A stretch of DNA of 64,000 nucleotides from Priapulus caudatus (Eukaryota > Priapulida > Priapulimorpha > Priapulimorphida > Priapulidae). Under the pieces are notes generated by a model. It was not told where the DNA came from. It saw nothing but the letters and a program-made list of their open reading frames with translations, and did no database searches. The translations under genes and the position numbers were made by a program. The stretch lies in the NCBI RefSeq assembly GCF_000485595.1, contig NW_014577267.1:269497-333496 (forward strand). Reading direction: 5' to 3'. Shown piece by piece: positions 11,406-23,865 of the stretch (position 1 is its first letter; every line of letters starts with the position of its first letter).

Positions 11406-12099
11406 GAAGGTTGGCTGCACGGTGCAAAGGCTATATAATAGACTGTGAATGGAGGTTGCTCCCAGCCGTCGATTAGCCATTGAGTGACTAGCTAAGCCGA
11501 GAAGAGGTGGCGAGAAGTGCAGTCTATCGCTATAGGCGGCGGCAGCGCGGCGCTACGCTTTCCGAACTCCGTACTAGCCTCGCCATTGCAGCATGTTGGG
11601 AAAAACGTTAAAAGCAGCGTTGGAAGCGCCAAAAGAGCGCCGGTAGCGCGCTGGTTCCATGATCTGGACATGCACCGAGCTTCCATTACGCTTTTGGGCT
11701 AAAGGTATCGACACGAGAAGATGGTCACAGACAATTTCGCTGGTAATTCTATGCACCTCTCTGTGATCATTGTCTATCAAAATCGTCTAATCCGAACACC
11801 TAGCTGTGGTTCCACGAACAGGGATCCTACCGACTATAAAAATAGGTCGTTTGAACTAAACAGTAGTGAATCACGCTGTCACGTCTCGCAAATGTCTCAC
11901 CTACTTGTTGTCCTCTCGGACCGTGCACGAAAATGCGGACCGTGACTTTCGCTGGGCAAGCCATATGCCGGATTCCAATTCAATACGCGCATGCGGCAGT
12001 CCATAGCCTTGCCAGAGCAGTCCGAGCTTACGCGCACAATACTGTACTGCGATATCAGGAGCAGTCGCCCCTGCATACTGCGCGGTTCACGGACCTGCT

Positions 12100-12300
12100 G
12101 TTGCGCCCCAGCGGAAATCGCATGTGCGCGGCCTTGCCGGAGGTGGGCGGAACTTGGCGCATGGAAAGATCTGCGCTTCAAGGCGCTAGATCGGAAATCA
12201 AATGCGCGCTTTCGGGTCAACGGCTTTTTCGCGATAGTATCCCGTCTCATGCTCGGTTCGGCCGGTGCGTCGTAAGCGATCCATTTCACGCCGGCTGTCG
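12100..12300 (+). repeat. Dispersed repeat RptB, copy 1
   Basis: A block with TTGCCGGAGG, CTGCGCTTCAAGG and AGTATCCCGTCTCAT that recurs inverted at about 14340-14560 and directly at 23866-23960 and 63126-63260. RptB is my label. At 63 kb it lies outside the gene cluster, so it is an interspersed element. Confidence 0.55.
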
Positions 12301-12479
12301 CCGCTATAGAGTGAACCAGGCCAGCCCGCGCGTCAGTCTCTTACATCGACAAACACCACGCAACTCGGCGAGCCACCACGCCAGACGTAATCAAAATGTG
12401 CGAATTGATATACCACCGCAAAATAGTCGATTGACAGGCGGAAAGCGCAACAGGCACCGGGGGCGGGCCAACTAGGAAA

Positions 12480-12965
12480 GCTTAGGGGCAGCGAGCGTGC
12501 GGCCACCGGCACGGGTAGCCAAGAGGCTCTACCCTTCTAAGACTGGTACCTAGGCCCCCTGCGAAAAGCCGCCCAGCGGGGCGCAGCGGGCGCGCCCGCT
12601 GCCCGCTCAGCCGCTGTTGCTCGCACGCGGGGAGCGCTAAGCGCCGCGGTGAGAGCTGACTGCGTCGAGAAAGCGACCCTCCGTGCGGCAGCCATCCAAA
12701 CCCACGGGGAGGCGGGCGCACCGCCGGGGGGGCACAAAGCCGCGCCGCCGGCGCGGGCCGGCCGGCGCGCCGGGCCCCGCGCGAGCCGGGGGCGGCCCAC
12801 CCCGGCCCACTTGAACCCGGGGCGAGAGAGACGCGCACAGGCGGCTCTAGTAGGGGAAGCAGGTCGGGGCTCTTGCAGCCTAGGCGTGCGTGTGGGGCCG
12901 GGAAGGCAAGAGAGGAGGCCGCCGTGAGGCGCGCCGAGGCAAGTGGATATGCCCCAAGGTTAAAG
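12480..12965. other. Very GC- and CpG-rich island between the inverted arms
   Basis: Roughly 480 bases with dense CG dinucleotides and runs such as GCGCGGGCCGGCCGGCGCGC, unlike the AT-rich surroundings. Long open frames on both strands are expected from stop-codon depletion at this base composition and match no protein I know. It could be a CpG island or a fragment of foreign or ribosomal-spacer-like DNA, but I see no recognisable rRNA core. Confidence 0.6.
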
Positions 12966-14339
12966 CACATGAACACTGTGTAAGCCTCAAGCTAATGGAG
13001 GATGCCGTGAAGCCATCGTAGAGGGGAAAACAAGTACAGCGAGAGAGCGAGAGAGAGAGATAACGAGAACCGCTGAGCAAGCGGAAGAGCATTGTAAATC
13101 TCTCATAAATTTGGCGCGAGAGAATATTGCACAAAGACATTAGTGTGGTGTGCAGGAAGTCGAAGTCGCGATGCATATTGTGCATGGCACAGAGATAGGG
13201 CGCGGGGCTGCGCGTAGAGGTGCGGATGCGCGAACGCCGTTGCGACGAGGTTGGAGAACGCAGTAGAGTAAGAGGGGCGAGAGGTGAGCCGGCATAAGGC
13301 GGTGCCCAGCGGGCCGAGAGAGGTTTTTTTGATATATTGTTTTGAGTGTGGCGCACTGGCAAGGAAGCATCGGTTGGCTGAGTGGCTCAACGCGAGAGTG
13401 CACTTCCGACCGCGCGGGCCGGCGGGCTATTATTATTGGCGTTTTTCAGTGCATCATGACTTACGCTGGTATGAAAGTCGGCCGGTTATATGGAGTTAAT
13501 CTCGGAACTGAACGGAGGGGGGAGAAATTCCGATCTCTAAGGCAATCTTGGCAAGCGCTAGACAAAGGGAGCACGAGGCGCCGCCACGGAGGATCAGACG
13601 ACAAAGGAGAAGAAGTAAGTGAGAATCTTCTTCATTACAGCTGAACGGTGCCCGAGTAGAACCGCCTGAATTTCAGAGCAGTTGCTAGCGCATGATGCAC
13701 GCACAACAGCGCAATAGAATCGGCACCGCCGCAGCTCCCGCATCGGTGACACACACCCACCATTCGCAACTACCGCAGACATCCAAGATATAAGAAAAAA
13801 CGTGTACGAGTCTACGTATCAATTGGCACGTGCAAAAAATATATCATGCGGTTTTAATTAGAAGGGTTGATGCATAAATCTTATCGGCCAACTATCTCTG
13901 ATTGAACCATATGGCTGCATCCTCATTCACAAAAATGGTCTTTTGTAAGATGACATATTATCAATTAAAATCATTTCTTTATGTTAGGGTCTGTGTGTTG
14001 CTATTTTCGTCTAGAGTCATTGCATAATCCTTTGTAATCTTATGTGCTTTAATTGTTTCAGCTTACTGCCGCCTCCGAGTTTTGTCACACGACTATAACA
14101 AACTTTTATAACCGCGTTTGGGCGTCCAATGTGCCCTGGGTGTATGAACTTCACACAGAATCTTGTTAGCCCGCTCCAGCAACAGCTGAGGGCGAGGGCT
14201 CGCGAGGGGTGCTGAGCAGAGGTAAAGCTTTTCGGAACGACGGCCAGGTGGACCCAAGCTCGTGCTGATGCACACGCTACGTTAGCGGTGTCAAATGTGA
14301 TGCGCGGTGGGTATATATATCATGACTTTATTCGTGACT
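12966..14339. other. Spacer between inverted arms, no gene seen
   Basis: Contains a GA-rich tract at about 13035-13060 and, at about 13430-13510, a TATGAAAGTCGGCCGGTT-like block. Diverged copies of that block lie near 24515, 35050 and 41040, on the distal flanks of other gene copies. No credible coding region. Confidence 0.45.
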
Positions 14340-17300
14340 GGTAGCTGTTGTGCGTAGAGAAGCCGGAGTGCCAGGGACTAGCGGGACAGCCCGTGATGAC
14401 CCTGCTCACAACGACAGGCGAACGAGATGAGACGGGATACTCCAGATGCAAGCGTTGCGGAAAGGAGACATTTGATCCGAAGCAGCTGAAGCGCAGTATC
14501 TTTCGCGCAGTTCCGCGGCAAGGCGCACGCGACCGCGAACGTCCTACGACAGTAACTGGCGCAGGCGACTGGCAGCTATGGAATTCGCGCGTGGCGCGAG
14601 TAATAATTGGCGGGCGCACGAGGCTCCAGTAGCTGCCAGTGGAAAGTCCGCACCATTAGTGTGGAGCACAGAGGGTAGACAATTTAGGACGTGACAGCCA
14701 GGTGGTCCACGCGTGTGTTAATCAAACTGTAAGCCGAAGTAATCTGTTCGTAACTCGAGCTGTGTCCACGCGCAATCACAGAAGAGATCAGATCGAAATT
14801 CTGACATGTCGCGAACCTTGGCCCAGGTCAGGAAACGGCTGATCAGAATCAGGAAACTACCTACTGCGGCGCTCTCGCTGCGGGCCTAAACGGCTGCAAC
14901 GTTTGCCAACGTTGCAATGGGGCCGAGGCCTAGTACGGAGTTGGAAAGCATGCGCCGCCTGGCCCTGCGCGCCTATAAGCCATAGACTGGCACCTCAGTC
15001 GAACCTCTCGGCTTAGCATTAGCTCACTCAATGGCTAATCGAGGTGGGGCAAGATCCCTAGTCTATATATAAGCCTTTGCAACCTGCCAACCTTCTGAAA
15101 GAGAGGTAGGCCTCTTACTAACAAACCTTAACAATTTCGTAGTAAATATATTTCGTATTTAGTTAGCCATTATATTTTATTGAAACGCTGCGAAGTGCTG
15201 TGTCTAGTATACCTAGGAAGTATTTCTTGGCATCTGTTCATGGCTAACACGTAGTTTAAATGTACTCCGTGACTAACATACCATATAGTATGTATGAGCC
15301 ACGAATTGTACAAATTACTTATGCATGCAGCATCGAATGCAGCTAATAACAGCACTGCAAGCTAAAATTCGCATGCTGATATCATTTGAAACGCTAAGAT
15401 GACTAACTGAAACAATAAGTACTTTTGGCTAAAAATGGGTGTCTGATTTTTGTGACATGACATTGAATTTGCCATATATTTCAATGTGGACAATGATGGG
15501 GTAGGGTAGGCATTAATAATATGAGACTGCCGCAGTTTACAATAGTATAATACGACTATTATAATAAGGTTATTGTTACGGATGTACCATGATTAATGAG
15601 AGCTTCCAAACCCATATAGTGATGTATGATTTAGGTACAATTTCAAGATAACTGTGAAAAATAGAAGAGACGATTCTTGATATGGTCGGAGTGGCATCGA
15701 ATGCAAGCACGTATAGAAAAATGCAAAACCTAAACTCAATCACCATGCGCTCTATCCACAATCTCATGCCCATCCCCTGTGTAATTACGCAATACGTTCG
15801 TGTTTACGTTCGTCCGAACGGTGAGTTTACGTTTCAGCTGACCTCGGCGTTAAACACTACAAAGTCTGCTTTTCATACGTAAAGGCCGGAGCCCGGCTCG
15901 GGAAAGGTCGAAGTGAAATCGCACGCATATGCGTCGTTTACCATCTAGGTCGCCGCCACTACACTAATAGTACACTCTCGCGACAGTGATGCTGAAAAAA
16001 ATACTATAAAGCTGTGGTTTTTACAGAACCAAGCGCGCGCCGAGTCGCCAAAAATCTTATACAAGGCATTTCAAGCAATTGTCCAAGCCTACATGGGTAT
16101 GTCAAATCCGTCGTCCAATCGTAGAACTGCTCAACTCAAGCGAGCTTGCTGCTTGGCCTCATATATGTAAACTCCCTTTAAGGTGATGGAATGGTGGCGC
16201 GGTATCCGTGATTAGAGCCGCCCCTGGCCGGCGTTCGGCGCGCTTTCGCGCGAATAATCCGGCTGTCCAGATGTCTAGCCTAGGGTGCCCCTAACGGCGT
16301 ATTATGTACGCAGAATCTAGTCAAGTGTAACGCATGCGGCGCGTAAGAACATTTGTTATTGCACGTGGAGAGTCCGTGAACAGCGGAGTGGCTGCGCATG
16401 CCATCACGGTGTAGCTGCAACTGATCTGCGCATGCGTGGCGACATACGGATATTGTTACAGATGTAGCGATAAAAAGGATACACGCACCCGTTGGATCGC
16501 GTGCCGTAGTTTCTCTTTGCTGGTTCCTTCTTTAAGCATAAGATTGGATCACGGTAAGGTCGGGGAGGTCTTTCCTGACACTACACGTCAGAGCAAGTAG
16601 ATGTGGCACGTAGACAACGCGCTAGATTTTACCTCTTATAGTAGATTTGGTCGTGCCTAACCTCTACGCCTGTTTTCTGCACTCAAAACAATGTTTATAA
16701 ATAATGCATCCACTCTTTTACTTGAGATACCGCGGCGATAATCGCATTTCCAAACCAAATTCGGCAGGAAAGGGCGAGCTGTCTTGATCAAGGGTACTGG
16801 TACATAGAACTGGTGAACACGTCCAGGTTTGCTTGTAGATGTATAGCAATTGAACCCTAACAAACTGACCTCCAAGACGGCGTGGCTATAGCGACCAACA
16901 GCAGATTCGCCAATTTTACCTTGAAGCGAAATTGAAGGAAAGACGTTTCTCTGTGAATAAAGTGAAACGGCACTTCTAACACGTACGAGTTGTCTTATAG
17001 ACGCCACGACGTTGAGTTAGGACCACGGGTGATTCGCGCCATGGTTTACATTACAATAAGATTAGCCATCCCCATCATGCCATGTAATTGCAATGCGAAA
17101 TGGCTATATACTATAGTGAAGCGGCAATACTGCACATGGATAAGTGCATGACATGGATAGCTCATCGATCAAGTATGCAAAATCGTCAATAACTGCTAAA
17201 GCTGATGACCAAATCAAAACTGCCAGCTTAGCATTGAGCGACGGATAGGAGAAGGCCGGGAGATGAGGAGAGACGTGGGAGAAGGAAGAAGAGGCACTTA

Positions 17301-17640
17301 CGTACTGTTGTGCTTAATGTATGTCGTAGCAGATATACTAGAATGAAGCGCGCGTCTATATTATACACGACGCCTTCGACCGCATGCACTGTCTAAGATC
17401 GGTTGATTAGCCTACGTGTGAAGATCGAGAGACGTTAAACTACCCTCCTACCCCCGTCTATCATCAATGACGGTGTTCGCATAACCGAATCGCACAGAAA
17501 GTAGAGTCGTAGAGTAGTCGTAGCCTGTAAAAGAATGCCGAGACTGCAGACGCTTTCGCTCTGCAATTCTCAATGTACGTTTACTCCACCCGTGCCGACG
17601 CAGTTCAGCATGATCTGGGAGCTCCTAAACTACTAGATGA
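14340..17640. repeat. Right arm of large inverted duplication (upstream of copy B)
   Basis: Reverse-complement match to about 8823-12300, including an inverted RptB (14340-14560), a hairpin between ACTGGCAGCT (14568) and AGCTGCCAGT (14640), RptA (15115-15215), and the upstream block of the glucose-6-phosphatase copies. Substitutions and indels between arms show the event is not brand-new, unless the sequence is error-rich. Confidence 0.75.
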
Positions 17641-17886
17641 ACTCTCAGCGCGGGCGTATGAAACGCAGCGCCAGGTGCAGTGACGTGCATTCTCATGAAT
17701 CACGGAGCGGTGAGCGCGTGTTGCGTGGCAGCATACACGCGTGCTATTTGTTTACGTGCCACGCATGCCTGCATGACTAGCGCCGCGTGTAATAAGGCAG
17801 CGGCGCTATCAAATGTACGCCAACACAACACATCGAGAACTACCATATTTGTCAAGAAAAGATTTTACGATCGAATAGAGAAGGTT
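17640..17886 (+). promoter_or_regulatory. G6PC copy B promoter, TATA altered
   Basis: TTGTTTAC is intact at 17748-17755. The TATA box position reads GTAATAAGG instead of GTATATAAGG. The rest of the upstream block matches the other copies with scattered changes. Confidence 0.6.
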
Positions 17887-19650
17887 ATGGACGCAGTGTC
17901 GAAGCGGAAAACTTCAACGCCGATGGAGAGCTTGATTGGAAGGGACTGGAGTCTATCGTGACTGCAGAACGCTGATGGCAAGTAGAGAGGAACAGCTGTT
18001 GCGCCTGGTCGAGATACTGTGATCCGGCCAAGCTGTTTGTCGTCTACTTCGCACTGCTCTCTGCCTGCAGCACAAGTGGGGCATCAGACTGGCTGTGGGA
18101 TCGGGTACTCGAGAGGTGCTGCAACTTGTGCCTAAATGGTGAGTGATCGTAAGTCTGGCTTCTATTCAGTAAAGTTCCAGATATCTGATTACTTAGTGAC
18201 CTAGCTCTACATCTATGTACTTAAGCTTCAACTCATGATATCTTATTCTGCATCGGCTCATCAACTCTGTTATACGGACTGACATAGATGGTTTCTAACA
18301 GCTCTACTGGATAATCCTTTTATAAAATCAATCTCCAATTTCAACACCCCCGTCTCAATCATGCTTACTTCTGTTTTGTAGGCTGTTATTCGGGGACAGG
18401 CCGTACTGGTATGCTGTTGAAATGGCCCAGGCTCATCCCAACGTCTCTGTACCTTCCACCCAGCAGTACCATGACGGTGTGAGACCGGACCTGTTAGCGT
18501 AGGCCTAGCCTACACCGAGGCTTCTACTAATAAATGCGTGAGCTTGCATATATGCTATGCGCTTGTTATTATGAAATTTTGCCATTTTAGTATATTTTGC
18601 ATTATTTCATTAGTAATTATATTATAATTACGACATATTCTAATCGCCGTTGTATATGTGGGTTTTATAGTAACCCGTCTGGCCACGCATGATTACTGTG
18701 CTGTCTGGTGGCGTGCTGGCAACAGCATTGCTTAAGAAACTGGAGAAGCACGTTTGGTCGACCAGAAGAGATGCCCATCCGCTGGTCTAGACGGCAGTTT
18801 GTCAACCTTCTCCCATCTGCTATCGCTCGTCTGTCTGTCCGACTCTCTCTAGCTGCTCACTTCCCACACCAGGTCTCCTCGCTGGCGTCATCTGTGGTGA
18901 GTGTCAGATCACGATACTGCATTCGTATAGTGTCCTAGTAACTGCGGAAAAGTTTGAGAGTATATATATATACATATATTTCACTGTAACTGTTTGTTTT
19001 TTGCTGCTCTGACTTTCTTCGTTTGTCGACGCGCAATGCGATACGATTTCCTTGCGTTACCTGGCCTATCATTGACCGCCACCTATCGCGTGTTGCTGCA
19101 GGGATGCTGCTGGCTGGCTGCCATGTCAACGCGTTGCGCTCTCAGCGTGGCAGTGCGCACCTACATCATTACGTCGCTCTGGGCTGCGGCTGTAGCCTAC
19201 GGACTGTACGTCTCACTGATTGGTCGGCATCAACCCGGACTGTGTCCGTAGTCAAAGCGCTTACATTCATGTGATAACCGAGCCTGGGTGGCATCTTAAC
19301 AGGGCGGCACTCTGCACTCCTGGCCAGACTGTGCGGTGCTCTGCTTGGCCTCGGGCTTGGCGCTGTACGCTCCGCGAGCACACCAAACATACATGAGAGC
19401 CAGCAGCACAAGCGCAACCACGCGACACGCCGTTGGACATTAGGTGGTGTCTCGCCGTGTTGGCTGTCTTCCTATACAAGTGCGCCGAGTCAATACCGTT
19501 GCTCGCACAAGACCCGATCGAACTGTTCTACTGTGCCAGCGTTCGTTAAACACACCATCGTGCCTTGCTGGTCGTTGCTGTCGTGCCCTGTGGTCGCTAA
19601 CCACCTCCTCGTCTGCTTTCTACAGCACCGAAGAGCAAGTTGCAAGCTGA
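17887..19650 (+). pseudogene. G6PC-type glucose-6-phosphatase, copy B, frame-broken
   Basis: All four exons can be placed: 17887-18138, 18382-about 18493, about 18671-18896 and 19102-19650. Each contains single-base insertions and deletions relative to copy E, for example in the region encoding EFIGGLQ and in the PSGHAMI region. The exon 2 donor is also damaged (CTGTTAGCG where others have CTGGTACGT). The last exon ends in the usual position with a TGA. Could not encode an enzyme as written; true decay and sequencing error cannot be told apart here. It is the partner of copy A in the inverted duplication and points towards copy C, tail to tail. Confidence 0.75.
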
Positions 19651-21880
19651 AGGACTTAGCCTTCATCGTAAGCTGGTCTACGAGGCTTATCCTCAATCCT
19701 CTTACCCCGGAGAGGCTGCGCATCAGTCAGCGCCAAGCAGCGACCGCGCGCGCATCCAGAGAGAGCATGATACAAGATTGCGTGGCACAGCTTTGCTGTT
19801 GATCCTAAGCGCTGCGCGCGATGAGACGCGCAGTTTCCGCGGATATGCGCACGCGACCGCGGGAATGTTCAAGTATGAAGCGCTGTCCGCAGTGAGAGAC
19901 GTGCGCCACATTCGAGGCCCGGCGCACGTCTCCACAGCGGTCAGCGGATGGTCTGTAGTTTTAGAGATGACAATGAATTATATGGACGATATTCTAGAAA
20001 TTAATAGGTTAATAATATAATATTAAAAAGTCGCTCAGTCATGCTCGAGATTAGCCAAAGTTCCATCTCGCTTAACACTACATTGGCTACTGTGTCCTAC
20101 GACTGTAACAGTCGGAGAGCCTGTCGTTTAGCGCCAGATAGCTGAATCAAAAGATAGAATTTAATATATGAACAAAAAAATATAATAGTTATATAAAATT
20201 CACAAAACAAAGAAAGGATCGAGTGATTTAATAGGCAACCAAGTAATAAAAAAATTCACCAATATTTCATACCTAGGGGATTTAATATAGAGGTTATAAC
20301 GCTATGATAGCGAGTCGAACTGAAAATTATTAATTATTAGATAATTATTATTAAATAAAATCATTATTGTTAGTCTCCGTCGTAAGAACTATAACATTTA
20401 TGTATAGGTTTAATGCCTGGTTTAATAACTCAAACAACAGGTTTACAACTTAAACACGGCATCACAGCCAGCGAGTCGGAGCTGCCACAAACGTCTTGAG
20501 CGTAGCTCGCGCTGCTAGCAAGTGCGAGCACAAAAGAACCGTTACGCACACCTGCTGCGTTGTCGAATGACTACTGACTCGAAGCCATTTATCAGACAGC
20601 TTGTGCTGTGAAAACAACTTAATTCACATAGCGTGATTCGTATCAATTATTATGGCAAAGAGCAAATTGTGGAAATCATACTATAGAAGCAGAGTGAAAT
20701 TATGGAATACACAAATGTTTACTGAATGTCGCGCTCGTTGACTTGCAAAGCGAGTGAAAATGCAGAATTTTTCTTCTTGATGCGAAATGCATCGGCCGGG
20801 CATTTATCATAATTTACGAAAGTCAACGGGCTGCAGTAGGTACAGGAGTCAGCTCACGTCTTGACGCCTCCATTCATCGCAACAACAAATAAGTGNNNNN
20901 NNNNNNNNNNNNNNNNNNNNGATTCACGCATACACCAGCGACGGGTTCTGAGGTGTTCGGCTTGTAAGTTTAAATTACCACTCCACGTGCATAAACAGGC
21001 GCATACGTGTAAATTACTTTAATCCACTGGCTTTTGTTGGAATCAGACAATGCATCGTGTTTTCTGCGCGCATTATTAGTGTTGATGTTGCTTGCAAACG
21101 TTTAACTCGGCTTATGGTTTATTTAAACTTGTATTGTCGCCTGGACCTTTGACGTGTATCGATCGTGCACGCTTGTGCGCCTGTGGGGGGCACAAACGTA
21201 GCTAATAGAGAGCAACAGATGCCCGAGCAGAACAGTACGCCATCCACTGAATGAAGGCGGAGGAGATGAGGAGAACCGGATTTATACAATGTTTACACTG
21301 TATCGCGAGCTGGGCTCGCTATTAGTGACTATAGCGGTAAATACACTTATGTATTCTTGCTAGTAATGATAGAACCATCGGCTTATATGCTTACTTGCGT
21401 AACGCGAACATCTGGATACTTCTATCAAGAATGGTTGAATTAGCAGTTCAATTACAATTTCGAGAATGCATTGAGATTTTTGAAACTAACTGTTGCTGGT
21501 TGTGGATAGGAAAGAATTTAGAAGGTGTTAACCCGCGGGGGTTGTAGCAATATCGGGAGCACTGTTTACGTCACGCTGCGTGAAGTAGATCTACTATCTA
21601 ATGATGCGATCAGTATAGACCGGCGGATAATCTCTCTGTGTCTGTGTATGTTGTCTGTTGTGAGAGCGCGGTGTGATAACACTTCATATAACGCAAACAC
21701 GATATACAGAAGAGGTAGAAATTAATAGTAAACATAATTTTTAAAGGCGTTATTTCAGTAATCATGAAATATACCTTTACAAACATTTTCCATGTGAAAA
21801 CATTGCGAAACATCTATATATATATACAGCAATAATTGCAAAAATTAAAGTCTTGACAATCAGAGTCTGTGCAGAGTTTG
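19651..21880. other. Region between copies B and C, with gap
   Basis: The duplicon tail after copy B breaks off near 19755, well before it does in other copies. 19760-19860 resembles part of RptB. The remainder to 20895 is AT-rich without features. Beyond the gap, 21500-21880 is the distal 3' flank of copy C, matching 33910-34330 and 39960-40380 in reverse complement. No gene. Confidence 0.5.
20896..20920. other. Assembly gap (25 N)
   Basis: Twenty-five consecutive N. Contig order or distance across this point is not proven by sequence. Confidence 1.
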
Positions 21881-22278
21881 CTCAAACTCTGACTTTTGCC
21901 GCTTGCACATCTCTTGTGCATTGCTAAGCGCGGGTGGGGTCGTTCAACGCTCCCGTTCTCGTGCGGAGTCACCTGCTACTGATGATGTCTGTCAGGTAGG
22001 CGCTGGCGTGGGCTGGTTACCTCGGAATAACGCTGGTGTGCAGTTATGGCCCGTTACATATAGTTTCGTAGCGCAGCACACGCTATTCGACCTCGGCGTA
22101 GCGCAGAGACAATATACACGAGTCATCATCTCATCAGTGAGGACCAGCTGTGATCTAGCGTGACGCTAGATGCGCGCGGGTCGCGTGCTTGGCGCTGAAG
22201 CTGCAGCTCTCCCGGGGTAGGGGGTTGGAGGGTGAGGCATAAGCCTCGTAGACGAGCTAACCGATGAAGCTTAGTCCT

Positions 22279-23865
22279 TCAGCTTGCAAACTTGCTCTTC
22301 GGGATGCTGTAGAAGCAGGTGAGGAGGTGGTTAGCGACCACGGGCACGACAGCAACGACCAGCACAGGCACGATGGTGTGTTTAACGAACGCTGCCACGT
22401 AGAACAGTTCGATCGGGTCTTGTGACAGCGGTATTGACTCGGCGCACTTGTATAGGAAGACAGCCAACACGGCCGACACCATCCTAATGTCCAACGCGTG
22501 TCGGTGGTTGCGCTTGTGCTGCTGGCTCTCATGGTATGTGTTGGTGTGCTCGCGGGCGTACAGGCCCAGCCCGAGGCCAAGCAGAGCACCGCACAGTCTG
22601 GCCAGGGAGTGCAGAGGTGCCGTGTTAAGATGCACCCAGGCTCGGTTATCACAGAATGTAAGCGCCTTGACTACGGACCAGTCCGGGTTGATGCCGACCA
22701 ATCTCAGTAAGACGTACAGTCCGTAGGCTCCAGCCAGCAGCAGGGCAGACGTAATGATGTAGGTGCGCACTCGCACCGCTGACAGCGCAACGGTTGACAT
22801 GGCAGCCAGCAGCAGCATCCCTGCAGCAAACACGCGATAGGTGGCGGTCAAAGATAGGCCAGCGTAACGCAAGTAATCGTATCGCATGCGCGTCGACAAC
22901 GAAGAAGTCAGAGCAGCAAAAACAAACAGTTACAGTGAAATATATATTTATATACTCCTACAACTTTTCCCAGTTACTAGTACACTACTACGAATGCAGT
23001 ATCGTGAATCTGACACTCACCACAGATGACGCCAGCGAGGACCTGGTGTGGGAAGTGAGCAGCTAGAGAGAGTCGTGACAGGCAGACGAGCAGATAGCAG
23101 ATGGAGAAGGTTGACCAAACTGCCGTGTAGACCAGCGTAGGGCATCTCTTCTGGTCAGACCAAATATGTTTCTCCAGTTTCTTAAGCAATGCTGTTGCCA
23201 GCACGCACCAGACAGCACCAGTAATCATAGCGTGGCCAGACGGGTTACCTATTAACAACCACATATACAACGCGATTAGAATAAGTCAATTATAATATAA
23301 TTACTAATAAAATAATGCAAAAATTATAGCAAATGGCAAAATTTCATAATAACAACTAAGCGCATAGCAGATATGCAGCTCAGCATTTAGATAAGCATAG
23401 TAGAAGCCTCGGTGTACGTACCAGGTCCGGTCTCACACGTCATCGGATACTGCTGGGTGAAGGGTACAGAGACGTTGGGATGAGCCTGGGCCATTTCAAC
23501 AGCATACCAGTACGGTCTGTCCCCGAATAACAGCCTACAAAACAGAAAGTATGCATGATGAGATTTTGAAACGGAGATTTCTTATATATAGAAGCAGGTT
23601 CCTCGATATCCAGTAAAGTCATAATTATAAACCATCTATGTTTAATTATTATAACCGTACTTGCATTGCGTGATATATAATGCAATGAAGGCTATAGTAC
23701 ATAGATGTAGAGCTAGGTCGATAAGCTAAACAGATATCTGGAACTTTACTGGAAAGAAGCCAGCCGTACGATCACTCACCATTTAAGGCACAAGTTGAGC
23801 CACTCTCCGAGTACCCCGATCCACATCAGTCTGATGCCCCACTTGTTGCTGAGGCAGAAGAGCAG
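22279..23865 (-). pseudogene. G6PC-type glucose-6-phosphatase, copy C, 5'-truncated
   Basis: Exons 2 (23534-23422), 3 (23248-23021) and 4 (22820-22279) are fully open with the standard lengths 113, 228 and 542 and encode all catalytic motifs after the exon 1 lysine, including GDRPYW, PSGH and LSRLSLAAHFPHQV. Exon 1 retains only about its last 85 bases (23781-23865, coding from about LeuPheCysLeu to LeuLysTrp) and then changes abruptly into dispersed repeat RptB. The start codon, promoter and first membrane segment are absent. As written it is a gene fragment; an alternative first exon is possible but not seen. The clean frames imply recent truncation or a misjoin at 23866. Confidence 0.8.

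Larger units (their letters stand above)
8823..12300. repeat. Left arm of large inverted duplication (upstream of copy A)
   Basis: This stretch matches the reverse complement of about 14340-17640 in the same order. Anchors are GAGAGTTCATCTA(TAGG) near 8855, a TTGGTTTGGAAATGCGATTATCGCC-like phrase near 9720, the GCGCGAAGCGCG block near 10210, the RptA copy near 11290, and TTTCCGAACTCCGTACTAG near 11560. Together with copies A and B the arms span about 5.4 kb each. Small open frames at 9450-9812 and elsewhere are not kept in the same frame in the other arm, so I do not call genes. Confidence 0.75.

Noticed and set aside
12482-12976. Pro/Ala/Arg-rich frames of up to 164 codons
   Set aside because: Stop codons are rare by composition in this GC-rich island; frames exist on both strands and have no domain.
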